From contig OZ029913.1 of assembly GCA_964023275.1 (NCBI GenBank), forward strand, positions 47,371,976-47,435,975: 64,000 nucleotides of DNA, written 5' to 3'. Positions within the stretch are counted from its first letter, which is position 1; the number at the start of each line of letters is the position of its first letter. Made by a program: the position numbers and the translations under genes. This document shows, piece by piece, positions 1 through 12,300 of the stretch. The notes beneath the pieces were generated by a model that had not been told where the DNA came from, did not search any database, and worked only from the letters and a program-made list of their open reading frames with translations. The stretch comes from Norana najaformis. Taxonomy: Eukaryota; Annelida; Clitellata; Crassiclitellata; Hormogastridae.

Positions 1-166
1 ACTATAATAAAGATATTTGAAGTCCAGAGACTGAGGAATCCGCTGGTGTCAAAAACTCACTCAAGACTTAGAAACAAATTTAAACTTGCGGAGACATAAA
101 ACTAGTGACTAACTCGTTGAATGACATGACGTGGCTGTACTGCGTTCTCGGACGTCTGCTTGGACG

Positions 167-375
167 GGCCGCGCCTTCTCCACTGTGGGGCCATCTCTCT
201 GGAACACTCTTCCACCAGACATCCAATCCCTTGCTTGTTCAACAGTTCAAGAAACATTTTCTGCCCGTCTCAAGATGTTCCTATTTAGAGACTGTTAGGT
301 AACTGTGCTGCAGCGCCTTTGAGAGCTACTTAAAAGGTGCTTTACAAATTTAGTGATACATACATACTGTACATA
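167..375 (+). mobile_element. 3' end of a CR1/L2-type LINE
   Basis: The last part of a LINE ORF2 (residues resembling the 'LWN-LPxxI...FK..LK..LF' C-terminus) is followed by a short 3' UTR ending in GCTTTACAAATTTAGTGA and a TACATAC-type tail. The same 200-bp 3' end recurs at 30468-30668 with only scattered substitutions, so this is one LINE family with severely 5'-truncated copies. No catalytic domain remains. The reading frame opens at about 105, but only the part from 167 has a counterpart in this window. Confidence 0.6.
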
Positions 376-1558
376 CGTACATACCGATAGCCAGATTCGA
401 ACATTATTGACTTCTACTGTGAATTCAGCAACTTGCAACAATTACTACTGTGATCGGCAGCGACTGTCTCATTATCTGCGATGACTTTAACTGCCCTGGA
501 AACACCTCATCCAGCATCAGTGACGATCTAACTACTGTGCTTGATGTCTTCAGTTTGAAACAACTTGTGTCAGGCTGGGCCGACCGGTGCAAGTCTGCTC
601 GATTTAGTCATTTCTGGAGCAAATTCAACACCGATCAAGAATGTGCAGGTGTGCAGCAGCCACGGACTGTCCGACCATAGTCGAGTAAAGTGGACGGTGG
701 TTAGATGCCTTAACATGAGGCAGCCGATTACGATCATGTACCGGAAACTAAAAACACTCGATTTTGGCTCCTTCAGACAAGCATTAATCAATTCGCTACT
801 GTTTTTGGCCCCTGATGACACCCCTGATGGGCTTGCTCATCAAGTAGATGACGTTGTCACCGACATCCTGGATCAATTGGCTTCACTCAGAAAACTCACG
901 AAGCGTCCAGAAAGGAAGATCAATCGCTGGCTGTCATCAGAAGCTACAGAAGCAAACCAACTTTGAAGACGCCTTGGACGGCGATGGAAGGCTACCGACG
1001 ATGAACTTGTCCGCCACGCATACAGGTCAGCATGCCGGAACGCCAACAAACTAACCAATGAAGCATGCCGACAACATTACAGTAACGCCATATTGGAGAA
1101 GCCTAACAGATCTCATCAACAGTGGTCTGCAGTGATGGATGTACTGCGTTATATAGTGCCGTCTGAGGTTTTACCGACTGAAGAATGCCAGAAACGTTGT
1201 GCCGGCTTCTCAGACTTTTTCATGAATAAGATCAAGTCTATCAAAGGCATCGATTGCCAAGCAGCTGTCCAGACAATCCATAGGCCCTCTTGCATTAGAT
1301 AGGGAGCATGTCGGTACGCATCTCGACGACCTCAAACCTGTAGATGTTGCGGAAATCTTCAAACTACTGTCTTCGTTACTGGAAAAATCATCTCCGATGG
1401 ATGCTTTCCCATCATCTCTGTTAAAGTCATGTGCTGACATGTTTACTCCAGTCATTGTTTGTCTGTAACTGTACTCTGTAACTTATCTTTCAGCAGCGGA
1501 CGGTTTCCAACCTGCTACAGATCTGCCTCTGTTACACCTCTCCTGAAGAAGGAAGGTC

Positions 1559-2134
1559 TTGATTCTGATGATCCTTCTAACTATAGACCAATCTCAAATC
1601 TACATACACTGTCAAAAATTTTGGAACGTGTCTTCCTTGCTTTGTCTCTTGCCGCAGGTCAATAGCTCCTGTAATTTTAACAGTCATCAGTCAGCTTACC
1701 GTGGGCATCACTCGACTGAAACAGCCTTATTGAAGATCCTAGATGATGTCTATGCTGGTTCAGGACATCAACCCACTCTACTTATTGGCCTCAACCTCTC
1801 TGCTGCCTTCGATACGATCGACAAAGCAACACTCATCGTAGGGTTGCAGAAGACATTCGGCATTGGCGGTGCCGCAATGGATTGGATCTGTAGTTACCTG
1901 ACGGACTGGTCACAACACGTCAGCATTGGATCAGCAAGGTTGCAGCCATCTACTTGTACATACGGCATCCCACAAGGATCAGTCCTTGACCCAGTTCTTT
2001 TCATGCTCTACTATGTGGCTCCAGTTGCTGGTGTCATATCTGCACATGGCATCAGTCACCACCAGTATGCCGATGACACGCAACTGTACATAGCACTCGA
2101 TCACATCGACTCCAACACCAACAATCTAACATGA
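1559..2134 (+). pseudogene. LINE reverse transcriptase fragment
   Basis: This is the best-preserved block of the decayed LINE. Motif A (AAFDTID), motif B (PQGSVLDP) and motif C (YADD) are all intact in one frame. RT would copy LINE RNA at a nicked target (target-primed reverse transcription). The frame breaks upstream, where the NYRPISNL block sits in another frame, and downstream at a TGA near 2134. Family knowledge places it in the CR1/L2 part of the Jockey superfamily; the exact clade is not decided. Confidence 0.7.
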
Positions 2135-2233
2135 TGTACTGAAGCAGTACGCTGCTGGTTCTTAACAAATGGACTATGCCTGAATCCAAACAAGTCTGAA
2201 GTCATTGTTCTTGGCACTTCCTCATCAATAAAA

Positions 2234-2701
2234 TTGACCGAGGACCTAAAAACAGTTGAAATTGCGGGTTCGGACTTTTCGTTATCAGGAACATTTAAAA
2301 GTCTTGGGTTGATGCTAGACTCTAAACTAACATTTAAACAGCACGTCACCGCTGTCTGCAAGGCATCGTATTACCACATAAAAGCCATGCGTCCTGTTCG
2401 ATCATGCTTACCACCAGAGCTTATGAAGACAGTCACTTGTAGTGTAGTCAGAGCAAAACTTGACTACTGTCATCATCCTTACAGCACTACCTACCATCCA
2501 GGTTTCTGCAATCAGCTACACAAAACCTATCTTTCCCTGACATCAGAGACTATCGGTCCGATTTCTCACGACGCAGATTCAGCACCTGTTTACGTTCCTC
2601 ACAACAATATCTCGCTAGACATTTTTGTAAAGACGCTAAAGACCTATTTTGTATCGTCTTGTTTTTGTTGTCTGACCACTGTGACCCACCCACACCTATG
2701 A
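2234..2701 (+). pseudogene. LINE post-RT C-terminal fragment
   Basis: This frame continues the same decayed LINE downstream of the YADD block. It carries the typical 'SLGLMLDSKLTFKQHV...CKASYYHI' and 'VRAKLDYC' blocks of the CR1/L2 thumb and connection region. It contains no catalytic residues. It ends just before the ACTT microsatellite. Confidence 0.6.
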
Positions 2702-2763
2702 TTCCTCGCTCAGTCAATGGATATATGGTGTGTTAACAAATGCATTACTTACTTACTTACTTA

Positions 2764-2995
2764 AGGTTGAAATTTATTGGTTACTACTTACTCAGTATGT
2801 GATAAGTTTCTTCATCCTAATTTGTCACTTCCTGTTTTAGACTATTTTAGCCAACAACTCACGCAACTTCACTTGACAAAAGCTTTTTCCTTGACATCAT
2901 TCCTACACTGCTTCTGAAAGAGAACTTTGGTGTCCTGAGTTCAATCAATACTTCAATAATCAATTTCTCATTGCATGAGAGATCTGTTTTAACTC
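2764..2995 (+). mobile_element. LINE ORF2 internal fragment, sibling of 5930-7905
   Basis: Base by base this stretch follows 6128-6365 (for example AATAATCAATTTCTCATTGC in both) with small deletions. It is an internal piece of the same LINE family, corresponding to the region just upstream of the RT fingers. It has no open frame and no 3' end. Confidence 0.6.
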
Positions 2996-2999
2996 CAAC

Positions 3000-3458
3000 A
3001 GGTTTTAACTACAACAAAATCTGGACTGACTTGATACCAAAAACATTCCTATTTATAGGTTGGCGTTTTTCCAGCCATATGGCTTTCAGCTCACACTCCC
3101 AACACGTGATCTCATCCTACCCCATATGAAACATACCCCAACCAGAAAATGGTGGAATTGGTAAAGTTACCAAAAAATTATAACAAAACTAAACTAATGC
3201 AAACTAGATACAAGATCATTGTAAAAGCAATATGTATATCTATAAAAAATGTCCATTTGATTCCTCTAAACCTCAGCCTAAATCAGGGTAATGTTCAGTT
3301 ATACAAATAAATCTGGAATATCCAATCTGATAGCCTATACGGAGTCAATGTCCCATTACCTAAAGCCTATGAAAACAATGTCCCATCATGAAAAACCATG
3401 TGGAGGGCAGTTAGACATTCTGAGCACCGTTACAGACTGTCTGGGTTGCAACTGAATC
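3000..3458. other. No recognisable feature
   Basis: AT-rich sequence between LINE fragments. I see no ORF, repeat unit or RNA gene that I can support. Confidence 0.4.
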
Positions 3459-4700
3459 TTGGTTAATCACAGTGATTGGATCCAACTTCGGTTGGAAAAG
3501 TACTCCTTCTTTCAAGGCAAAGAGCACCATTATTGGGAGAATATAATTGTCCAATTTAAGGACAATTGGTGGCTTTGGGACGGCTTGTCATCAGTGCTTG
3601 GTAACAATGGTAGCTCGCAGAGTCAATTGTTCTCTGCAGAGGATTACAAGTGCCATCTGAGCAAGAAAGTTGCTGATGTCCGCCGAGATACTGAGGGCTC
3701 GGCTCCACCAGCTTACACATCAATTTGGCATTGTCTAGAAAGTTTTGAAATGGTGACAGACACTGAGCTAAAATTACTTCTCTTGTCCTCGCCCTCAAAA
3801 ACGTGCTTGCATGACCTGATTTCAACTTTTCTTCATCAAGAAGTTGTTGATGAGCTGCTTCCATTCTTGTTGCAGCTCTGCAATGTGTTACTAGTTGAAG
3901 GACATCTTCCAGATGGTCAAAAGCGAGCCATCATACTGCCATATGGACCAAAATGATATCAGCAACTATCGGCCATTCTACAACCTTACGTTCCTCTCGA
4001 AGATTGTAGACAAAACAGTGGCTCAGCAGACATTTCACTGTCTGAAATTGTGCAACCTTATGCCAAAGTTGCAGTCCGGCTTTAGGAAGGGCCACTCAGG
4101 CGAGATGGTTATGCTCTGACTCATCTCTGGACATCTATGATGCCATGGACACTGGGAAAGTCACACTGCTGGCTCTTCTCCACGTCAGTGTTGCGTTTGA
4201 CACGGTGGACTACAACATCTTGCTGATTCAACTCAGTACTTCCTATGGTCAGCCATTGGAATGGCTACATTCTTTTCTGGATGGGCGGACCAAGGGTGGA
4301 CAGATCACAGTGGACACTAATCCTACATGGTGTCCCACAATGCTTAGTCCTTGGGCCGCTTCTGTAGATATTGTACACCTGACCTGACACAAGTCATCAC
4401 AGCTCTTCGAGCCATGGTTCATCAATATGCTGATGATGTTCATTTGTACTCGACTTGTCACCCATTGGATGCATCTACTTGTATATCAAAGGTACAGGCC
4501 AACATGACCAAGGTACTAATCTGGATGTCATCAAATCAGCTATGTCTGAATCCTGAAAAAACGCAGTTCATGTGGCTTGGCTCTCAACATAAGTGGTCAA
4601 AGATAGACAAAGATATGATAGCAGCATCATGGAAAGCCCTCTGGGCTACTATTTCCATGACCTCCCTCATGCAGTTGTCTCTCAGTGTGTGACTTCAGTG
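3459..4700 (+). pseudogene. Decayed CR1/L2 LINE ORF2 (linker and RT)
   Basis: Three overlapping reading frames together cover one LINE ORF2. The linker block is at 3459-3956. The RT fingers ('NDISNYRPFYNLTFLSKI', 'LQSGFRKGHS') are at 3950-4119. Motif A-like 'SVAFDTVDYNILL' is at 4145-4290, and motif C 'HQYADDVHLYS' with 'CLNPEKTQFMWLG' is at 4410-4600. Motif B is eroded. At least three frameshifts are needed to read through it. It is followed directly by an endonuclease-type fragment at about 4790, the reverse of normal domain order, implying a second truncated copy. Confidence 0.65.
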
Positions 4701-4789
4701 CAGAACCACTGGGGTTTGTAGTGTACCACAAGGTTACCCTAAAGATCAAAGTCAATTGGCTGCCTGTCACTCTCATCACTTTGAGGCCC

Positions 4790-5455
4790 TCTGCCTGACA
4801 TGTACAGTGGCACACGGACCACCGGTTCTGCTTACCATATTCTGTTCTGGCTCCTCTCCTCTGTCGTCAGCTTTTTAGATGGAGCTTGCTTCCTTTTGGG
4901 AACTATTTATGCTACCTGCAACTGCCAACTGGTTATTACTGGCAACTTGAATGTGCATCATTTCGGCTTGGCTCAGCATGTCACTGAGCCGACGTATGAG
5001 CTGGGTGGCTGGCTGGATGTGGTATTACAAGGGATGACTGTACCATCCAAGAACTCCAGGTGGACCCTCCACTTCTCTCGGAGCACAGCCTTCTCACATT
5101 TATGACACCGCACCTCTGTGCACAACTGGTCTTTGCAACCAGATCTATCTGGTTCTTGTATGTAACTGTCTCTCTGGATGTACTCCACTCTATCTAAGGG
5201 AGCTTTGTATTCTGACCTTCTCTATTCCCAGATGCAGATTGCTTTTTTCAGCAATCCAGGGTGACCTGCTTGTCCCACTGGTCTGAACAGCCATGGCTTA
5301 GCGCAGAAGTTTTGCTGTAGACAACCATGCATCTTGGAATGGTTTGCTTGGTGACTTACAGCATGAGCTTCTGCCTTCCTCCCTCTATCTTCCGCAAGCA
5401 CTTGAGGACCATTCCATTGTTCTCTCAGTATAATGACCAATCCACTTCCTCAGTC
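4790..5455 (+). mobile_element. LINE endonuclease (APE) C-terminal fragment
   Basis: The frame at 4800-5105 contains 'LVITGNLNVH', 'LAQHVTEPTYELGGWLDVVL' and a degraded SDH-like end. These are the C-terminal landmarks of the APE-type nuclease of CR1/L2 LINEs. The sequence after it resembles the nuclease-RT linker but is full of stops. It is a separate insertion from the RT fragment just upstream. Confidence 0.55.
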
Positions 5456-5929
5456 AACTGCTTACTGTAGTTGGTGATCACAAGAGAGATCACTGTTGGT
5501 GATCTTTCTTCTTTGACTGTTTTCAACACTTCTTCACTGGTTTTATATAGTCCAATTGATTTTCCATCCTGTTGCTTATCCAGGTCATGAATGTTATCAA
5601 ACATCCTCCTTTTAGCTATATTAAAGTTAAGTATATTTAGAATTTATTCATTTTAAAATATTTTTAATAACTTTTGTTATTTCATTATTTTTTGTGAAGT
5701 CTCTCCATCCTCTTGTAAAGACTATATCAGAACTTTGTGATTGCAACACTATGGTTCTGTGCTGTTATGAAAAGCGTACTACTGGAAACAAACCTCAGCT
5801 TGAAAAACAGTTTTTTGAGGCAAGTTATTATCTGAGCCTTGTACTGTAAGTCTGTTTATATACATTCTGTTTAATTACAAATTCCATTAATGTTATGACC
5901 CAAAATGCTTTCAGATTATCTCAAGGATA
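5456..5929. other. No recognisable feature
   Basis: AT-rich sequence of 474 bases. A possible continuation of a LINE linker is not strong enough to call. Confidence 0.4.
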
Positions 5930-7905
5930 GTCAGTACATGGACTGGCAGTGTAGTACTACAAGAGTGGCTCAATACTTCAAGGAAGAGTTGACTCTTGCA
6001 GCACAGGCAGATCTTTCTTTCAGCTTTTTTGATTGAGACATTGGTGAGATGTAATACATGTATTTTGAGGCTACTCAAGAGCTAGCCAGTAAATATTTTA
6101 CCTTTTTTGCTGATAAGATTTCAGGTATTAGGTTGAAATTCGTTGGTTATTCGGTATCTGATAAATTTCTTCATCCTAGTTCTTCTCCTCCGGTCTTAGA
6201 TTACTTTCAGCCAACAACTCTTGCAGAGATTCGCAGGCTCATATTTTCTTCACCTAGCAAAAGCTCTCTCCTTGACACCATTCCTACATCTTTTCTGAAA
6301 GAATGCTTTGATGTCCTGGATCCAACCATTACATCAATAATCAATTTCTCATTGCATGAGGGATCTTTCCCATTTGCTTTTGCTCATGCCATAGTTCATC
6401 TTCTGTGTAAGAAACCTTCTCTTGACCCTGGTGACCTGTCTAATATCAGACCCATCTCAACTTTAATTTGTTTTTCTAAAATTGTTGAACGGGTAGTTTT
6501 TGAATTGTATGCAAGCTCACCTTTCTTCCAACTCGCTAATCTCTCCATTTCAGTCCGCTTACCGCAAGTTTCATTCAACAGAATCTGCACTTCTTGCTGT
6601 TCATAATGATATCATGTGCTCCATTGATGAGGGTAAGGTGACAGCTCTTGTTCTCTTTGATTTGTCTGCTGCTTTTGACAGTGTCGACCATTCTCTCCTT
6701 TTGCATCGTCTCCAGCATTGGTTTGGGGTTTCTGGTCCTGCCCTACATTGGTTTGCTACTTATCTCAGCCCATGCACTCAGTCAGTATATTTAAATGGAT
6801 ATTATTCATCTAGTGCTCTGTTGACCTGTGGTGCTCTGCAGGGTTCTTTACTTGGTCCTCTCTTGTTTACATTATACACCATGCCTTTAGGTACACTGCT
6901 GGGCAGTCATTCATTAGGATATAATTTCTATGCAGATGATACCAAAATCTACATTTCATTTGACAGTTCATCTTGTCACTCATCTGCACAGCTGTTGTCT
7001 GATGCCTTTGAGGAGCTAGAGTCTTGGATGGCAGCGAATAAACTCCTCCTTGACTGAATTTCTACTACTGAGCACTCCACAGCAACTTAAGAAGTTTGAA
7101 TGGCTTAAATCCTTAAAGCTGGGTGACTCATATGTTGAACTGACTGATACTGCTCATGACTTGGGAGTTGTTTTTGATTCTGCCATGTCTCTCACAAACT
7201 ATGTAAATGGTATTTGTAAATCATCATATATGTATATTCGTGACATATGCAAAATTAGGCAGAATTAGAATATCATTGGCAAATGCATTGGTCTGTAGTC
7301 ACCTTGACTACTGTAACTCAATTCTTGTTGGTATCACAAAGTAAAATATGCAGAAACTCCAAAGAGTTCAGAACTCCTTGGCTACAGCTATAACAAATAC
7401 TTCAAAATATGAACATATTACCCCGTGCTTAAATCTTTCCTGTTCAGCAAAGGATTTGTTTCAAATTGGGACAGTTTATAAAACATTGAACTGTGGCCAA
7501 CCACAATACTTAAAATCAGTCCTTATTCCCAAGACTTACCACATTATTCTTCAAGGTCATCTGATTGTCTTTCTCTGGTCATACTTTGGACTAGAACTGT
7601 TCTGGGTAAACATGCTTTTTCGGTTGCTGGACCTAAATTTTGGAACTTCCTCCCTGTGTCTGTTCATTCTGCTCATTTGCTCATTCGCTTTTGTCATTTC
7701 ATTCTCAAATCGCCTTTCCCGAGAGCTAATCGCCTTTCCCGAGAGCTCCGGCTAGTATTCCTCAGTTTGTCTCTTCCGCAGTTTCGCAAGCGCCTGAAGT
7801 CTGTATTATTTGCCAGTGGTCTCACTGGTTCGGGTCGGGAGCGCTTCTGATGAGTCTATTCTTGAAGTGGCGCTTTATAAATGTCAGATTACAATTACAA
7901 TTACA
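5930..7905 (+). mobile_element. Decayed L2-type LINE with (ATTACA)n 3' end
   Basis: A 5'-truncated LINE. The linker and RT fingers are at 6058-6606, the RT core at 6500-7057, the thumb at 7050-7268, and C-terminal blocks at 7348-7850. The 3' UTR ends in GCGCTTTATAAATG followed by ATTACA repeats at 7890-7905, the microsatellite-like end typical of L2/CR1 LINEs. A 15-bp direct duplication (CGAGAGCTAATCGCC region) lies at 7717-7745. At least three frameshifts make it inactive. Confidence 0.75.
6500..7057 (+). pseudogene. LINE reverse transcriptase core fragment
   Basis: Shows 'SAYRKFHSTESALL', motif A 'LSAAFDSVDHSLLL', a mutated motif B where the usual G-V/I-P-Q-G reads GALQGSLLGP, and motif C 'FYADDTKIYISF'. 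The loss of the conserved proline in motif B is visible in the sequence. The frame stops at 7057 and continues in another frame from 7050. Confidence 0.7.
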
Positions 7906-7933
7906 ACTTAAAACTTACTTTTTTCAAATTGCT

Positions 7934-8480
7934 TATCCACCAAGGTTCTGTGCATGGTCTTCATTTGTTTACATTATACAACACACCATTAGGTACAGTA
8001 ATTGATAATGATTCATTAAGATGTCATGTCTATGCTGATGATACTCAAATTTACATGTCTTTTGACAGTTTGTCTTGTCAGTCATTGGTGTAGCTGTTAT
8101 CCACTGTCTTTGAGGAGATGCAGTCTTGTAGGGGAGCTGATAAACTGCTCTTTAACTGAATTTCTGCTACTGGGCACTCCACAACAACTTAACAGTTTGA
8201 ATGGCTTAATTCTTTAAAACTGGGTGACTGACTGGTTGAGTTGGCTGATCATGCACTTAACTTGGGCATTGTTTTTGATTCTTTTGTCTTGGACTGACCA
8301 TGCAATGTATTTGTAAATCATTGTACATGTTTATTCCTGACAAATAAACAATTAGGCGTTGTGGCTCCATGTCTTCAAGTATATCTCTGGCAAATGCATT
8401 AGTCTCTAGTCGCCTTGATTACTGTAACTTGCTTCTTATTGGTATCACAATGTCAGACATGCAGAAACTTCAGGGTTCAG
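7934..8480 (+). pseudogene. Second RT fragment of the same LINE family
   Basis: 'GSVHGLHLFTLYNTPLGT', 'YADDTQIYMSFDS' and the later 'TEFLLLGTPQQL' parallel 6845-7130, while the end parallels 7330-7370. It starts inside RT motif B and breaks off where an endonuclease-type sequence begins near 8485. It is inactive. Confidence 0.6.
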
Positions 8481-9060
8481 ACAGGTGATCTCAACATATA
8501 TATGGAGGATCCAGGTTGTCTGTGGACTGAACAAGTGAGAACTTATCAGTTTCAGTCTGCAACTGCGCATCATTGTTCCCATTCACATATATGGCGGCTG
8601 CTGGACCTGGTCGTTACTCAAGCATACCTACCAGTTACAGTTGCCTTGGAGTTTCCATCGATTTTGATCATAGCTTGCTGACTTACACCATACCATTCCT
8701 GCATTCTGCTCTGACAGTCACGCAAGTCATGTTTAGGAGATGGAAGTTGCTAGCCAAGAAAGTTGCTAGCCCCTAAAAGAGCCATCTTTTCCACTTGCCT
8801 GCAGAAGCCAATATATTGTCAGCTGACATTTTTAAACTTTATGGTGCTACACTGATCGATCAGTGACAATTTGCTGCTGTTATAGTGAGCTCGCTTCAAG
8901 TACAGTCCGACAGTCCCTTTGGACTGCAAAGCACCCCTAGAAAAGGATCGAAAAAGTGGATTCAGCTTCTGTGACAAAGACATTCACTCTTCTAAGATAT
9001 AAAGCAGAGTTATCAGGAGAACCTGCTCACTCATGACTGAAAAGATAGTCAGCAACTTTG
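8481..9060 (+). mobile_element. LINE endonuclease and linker fragment
   Basis: 'TGDLNIYMEDPG', then 'LLDLVVTQ' and a degraded 'FDHSLL' block, mark the C-terminal half of an APE nuclease. The linker after 8700 is interrupted by stops. Again a nuclease fragment follows an RT fragment, so two truncated copies are joined. Confidence 0.5.
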
Positions 9061-9357
9061 AAATGAGCTTTTGATGAGTCTGAGCCATTCCCAGAGGCAC
9101 AGGGAACCAGCGTCGTGGCGTCTGCGCTCTATTTCTCAATTCTATATTTTCTAAGTTTTCGACGTCTTTTCTGATTTTTTAATTTTTCTTTCTTACCGGA
9201 TTTATGCTCTGTCTTTGGTGAGTTCGTTCCTATTTGTTTCAACATTTAATCAACTTAAAATTCGCCTAATTTTTGTCCTTTTTGCACTCGTTCGCCTGCG
9301 TCTTTACCTTCCGCCATTTTAGCTTCATCAAACTGCCACGTCATCTTAGATCACATA

Positions 9358-12300
9358 ATGTACAGTTCAATCATTCTTCTTATTTTCGGTCTATGTTTCA
9401 TGATCGCCTTCCATATTAGTTGCCAACCCTTCCACACCCGCTTGCCCTACATTGTTCCTACAGCCAAACATTCTTACTGCGCCCAATTTGGCACAACGAC
9501 TATGCAGTATGGACGTATGTGTTTTATTCCTTTATCGTTCTTCCTAACTTCATCTCTCAGGCGACCACCACAGCACCTCACCCGCCATACCATCTTCAAC
9601 ATACTAATCCTGCTTTCCGGGGACATCCACCCAAATCCTGGCCCACTGGATTTTTATTCATGTCCTCCTCCCTCACCTCCTACCTATCCTCCTCCTTCCA
9701 GAATTTCTTCCTCCAACATCCTCGACAATGCTCAAAATACTGACAACAGCCGCTTCTTACTTTGCACGCTAAATATTCGATCATTACTACATCCTGCACA
9801 TTCACAAGAAATCAGTGATATAGCCCTCTCTTCTCACCCGCCTGACATATTTGCCTTATCTGAAACCTGGTTTAATTTAAACACCACTCTTGCTCAATAT
9901 GAAGACTGTATTCCTCCTGGCTACCATCTTTACAGTACACCTCGTCCCTGCAAACCATCTAGCCCTTCTCATAAAAATCCAACTGGCGGTGGTATTGCCT
10001 TTCTCACCCGAGAACCTGCCACAGTTTTAGACTCACCTGGTTACTGTTTCCACTCTTTTGAATGTGCATCAATTACGCTTAAACTTCCTCACACAAATCT
10101 GACTATCTTTAATGTATATCGCCCTCCATCCTCCTCTTCATATTCAAGTCCTCCATCGGTCTTCCTGAAAGAATTTACCACCCTCCTCTCTACTGCCGCC
10201 ACTACACCTCATGAATTTCTGATTACAGGTGACTTCAATATACATGTCGATAACCCCTCTGACACATTTGCTTCTGAATTCCTCACCTTATTGTCCTCAA
10301 CTAATCTGGTTCAACATGTCAAATTCCCCACCCACATTCACAATCACACACTTGACCTTATTATCACATCATCATTCTCCACTCTATCACCTGATATATC
10401 TTTCTCTTTTGACACGCCGTCTGATCATTACCCCATCTTTACATATCTAAACATTCTTCCGACACCACGTCCTGATCCTGTCTTTCATTCTTTTCGTCGC
10501 ATTAGTTCAATAAATATTGAAGCCTTCATACAAGATATTTCCTGTTCTGACCTCGTTTTAAATCCACACTCCTCCCTGAATGACCTTCTCTCTTCCTATA
10601 ACACCACTCTTTCCACTATCCTTGACAAGCATGCTCCTATTATTACCAAATCCCGTTCTCACTCTAACAATCCTTGGTTCAATTCCTATCTCCAGGCCTT
10701 CAAATCTTTCCGGCGACGCCTTGAGCGTGCCTATAAACGCACCAGGGATCCTCAACTTCTATGTGCCCTTAAATCTGCCACAAATAAATACCATCGCCTT
10801 CTTACTGCAGCTAAACAAAGATTTTACTCCTCACTAGTTCGTTCTCGATCCTCTAGCCCTCGCCTTCTCTGGAAAACCATTAACCAGCTCCTCCATCGGA
10901 ACTCATCTAGCCCACTTCCAAATTCTCTTCCGTCTTCTTCAATAGCCGACTCGTTCTGTTCTTTCTTTTCGAACAAAATTAGTACCCTCCGTCTCTCTCT
11001 TCAATCTCTACTTTCCAAAACCTCCAACAATCCAGCTGCTGATGCTCCCTCTTCCACCTATGACAGCCCACCTTCCCCACCTCGATCCTCATTTTCTGCT
11101 TTTCAACCTACATCAGAGACCGAAATACTAAATCTGCTAAAATCTCTCCCAAACAAACAATGTGAACTTGACCCTATACCTACCTCCTTATTGAAAGACT
11201 GTGCATCTGTCCTTGTTCCAATTATTACCAAAATAGTTAACCTCTCCCTCTCTACTGGAAATTTTCCCTTTCTTTTTAAACACTCTCTTGTTACCCCTCT
11301 TCTCAAGAAATCATCTCTCGACAAGGAAATCCTTTCTAACTACCGGCCTGTTTCTAACCTGACTTTCATCTCCAAATTAACTGAACGGATTGTCCTCTCT
11401 CGAATCAATGACTATTTAGCTTCTAACTCACTCGTTAACCCACACCAGTCTGGTTTTACTAAACGCCACTCAACCGAAACTCTGCTGACATCTCTCTACA
11501 ACAAGCTTGTTTCTGCCATTTCTCATCAACAGGTTTCTTGCCTCTGTCTCCTCGATATCTCTGCAGCCTTCGACACCATAGATCACAATATCTTACTCCA
11601 CCGACTTTCAACCTGGTTTGGTTTTGCTGACACTGCTCTCCTATGGATACAGTCTTATCTCTCCTCCCGCTCTTTCTCTGTTAAAACTTCGGAAGCCTCT
11701 TCTAAGTCATGCCCTCTCACTTGCGGAGTTCCACAAGGCTCCGTTCTTGGACCTCTTCTGTTTATCCTCTACACTACCCCACTCAGTTCACTCATTAAAG
11801 CATCCTCCGTTGACCATCACCTCTATGCTGATGACACCCAACTATTCATCTCTTTCTCTCCAAATTGTTTCAGTGAATCTACAGATCATCTTCTTTGTGT
11901 GGTTAAACAAATCTCCTCTTGGATGACATCTAATCTCTTATGCCTGAACCCATCTAAAACTGAATTCATACTTATCGGCCTACGTGACCAGCTCAAGAAA
12001 ATTCCTGACCCCTCTATCTCCCTCAGCCTGGACTCTGCCTCCACCCACACCTTTAATACTAACTCTTCTGTCCGTAATTTAGGTGTTATTTTCGACCAGA
12101 ACCTTACTTTTTCTGATCATATCACCCATCTTTCCCGCTCTTGCTTTATGCATATCCGCGACCTTCGCAGAATCCGTCCTATGCTTGACTTCAAAACCGC
12201 ATCTATCATTGCCACATCCATAGTCCATGCAAAACTTGACTACTGCAATTCACTTTTCCTCAATATTGACACAACCCAGATAAATCGCCTACAAGCTATC

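Larger units (their letters stand above)
430..2764 (+). mobile_element. Decayed CR1/L2 LINE with endonuclease and RT remnants
   Basis: A degenerate ORF2 spread over at least five frames. An APE endonuclease remnant with a 'DDFN' motif and an 'SDHSR' block lies at 450-730. The reverse transcriptase at 1500-2134 shows NYRPISNL, HHSTETALLK, LSAAFDTID (motif A), GIPQGSVLDP (motif B) and YADDTQLY (motif C). The post-RT thumb and C-terminal region lies at 2160-2700. It ends in an (ACTT)n microsatellite at about 2743-2764, which may be the native 3' tail. Several frameshifts and stops mean it is inactive. Confidence 0.75.
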
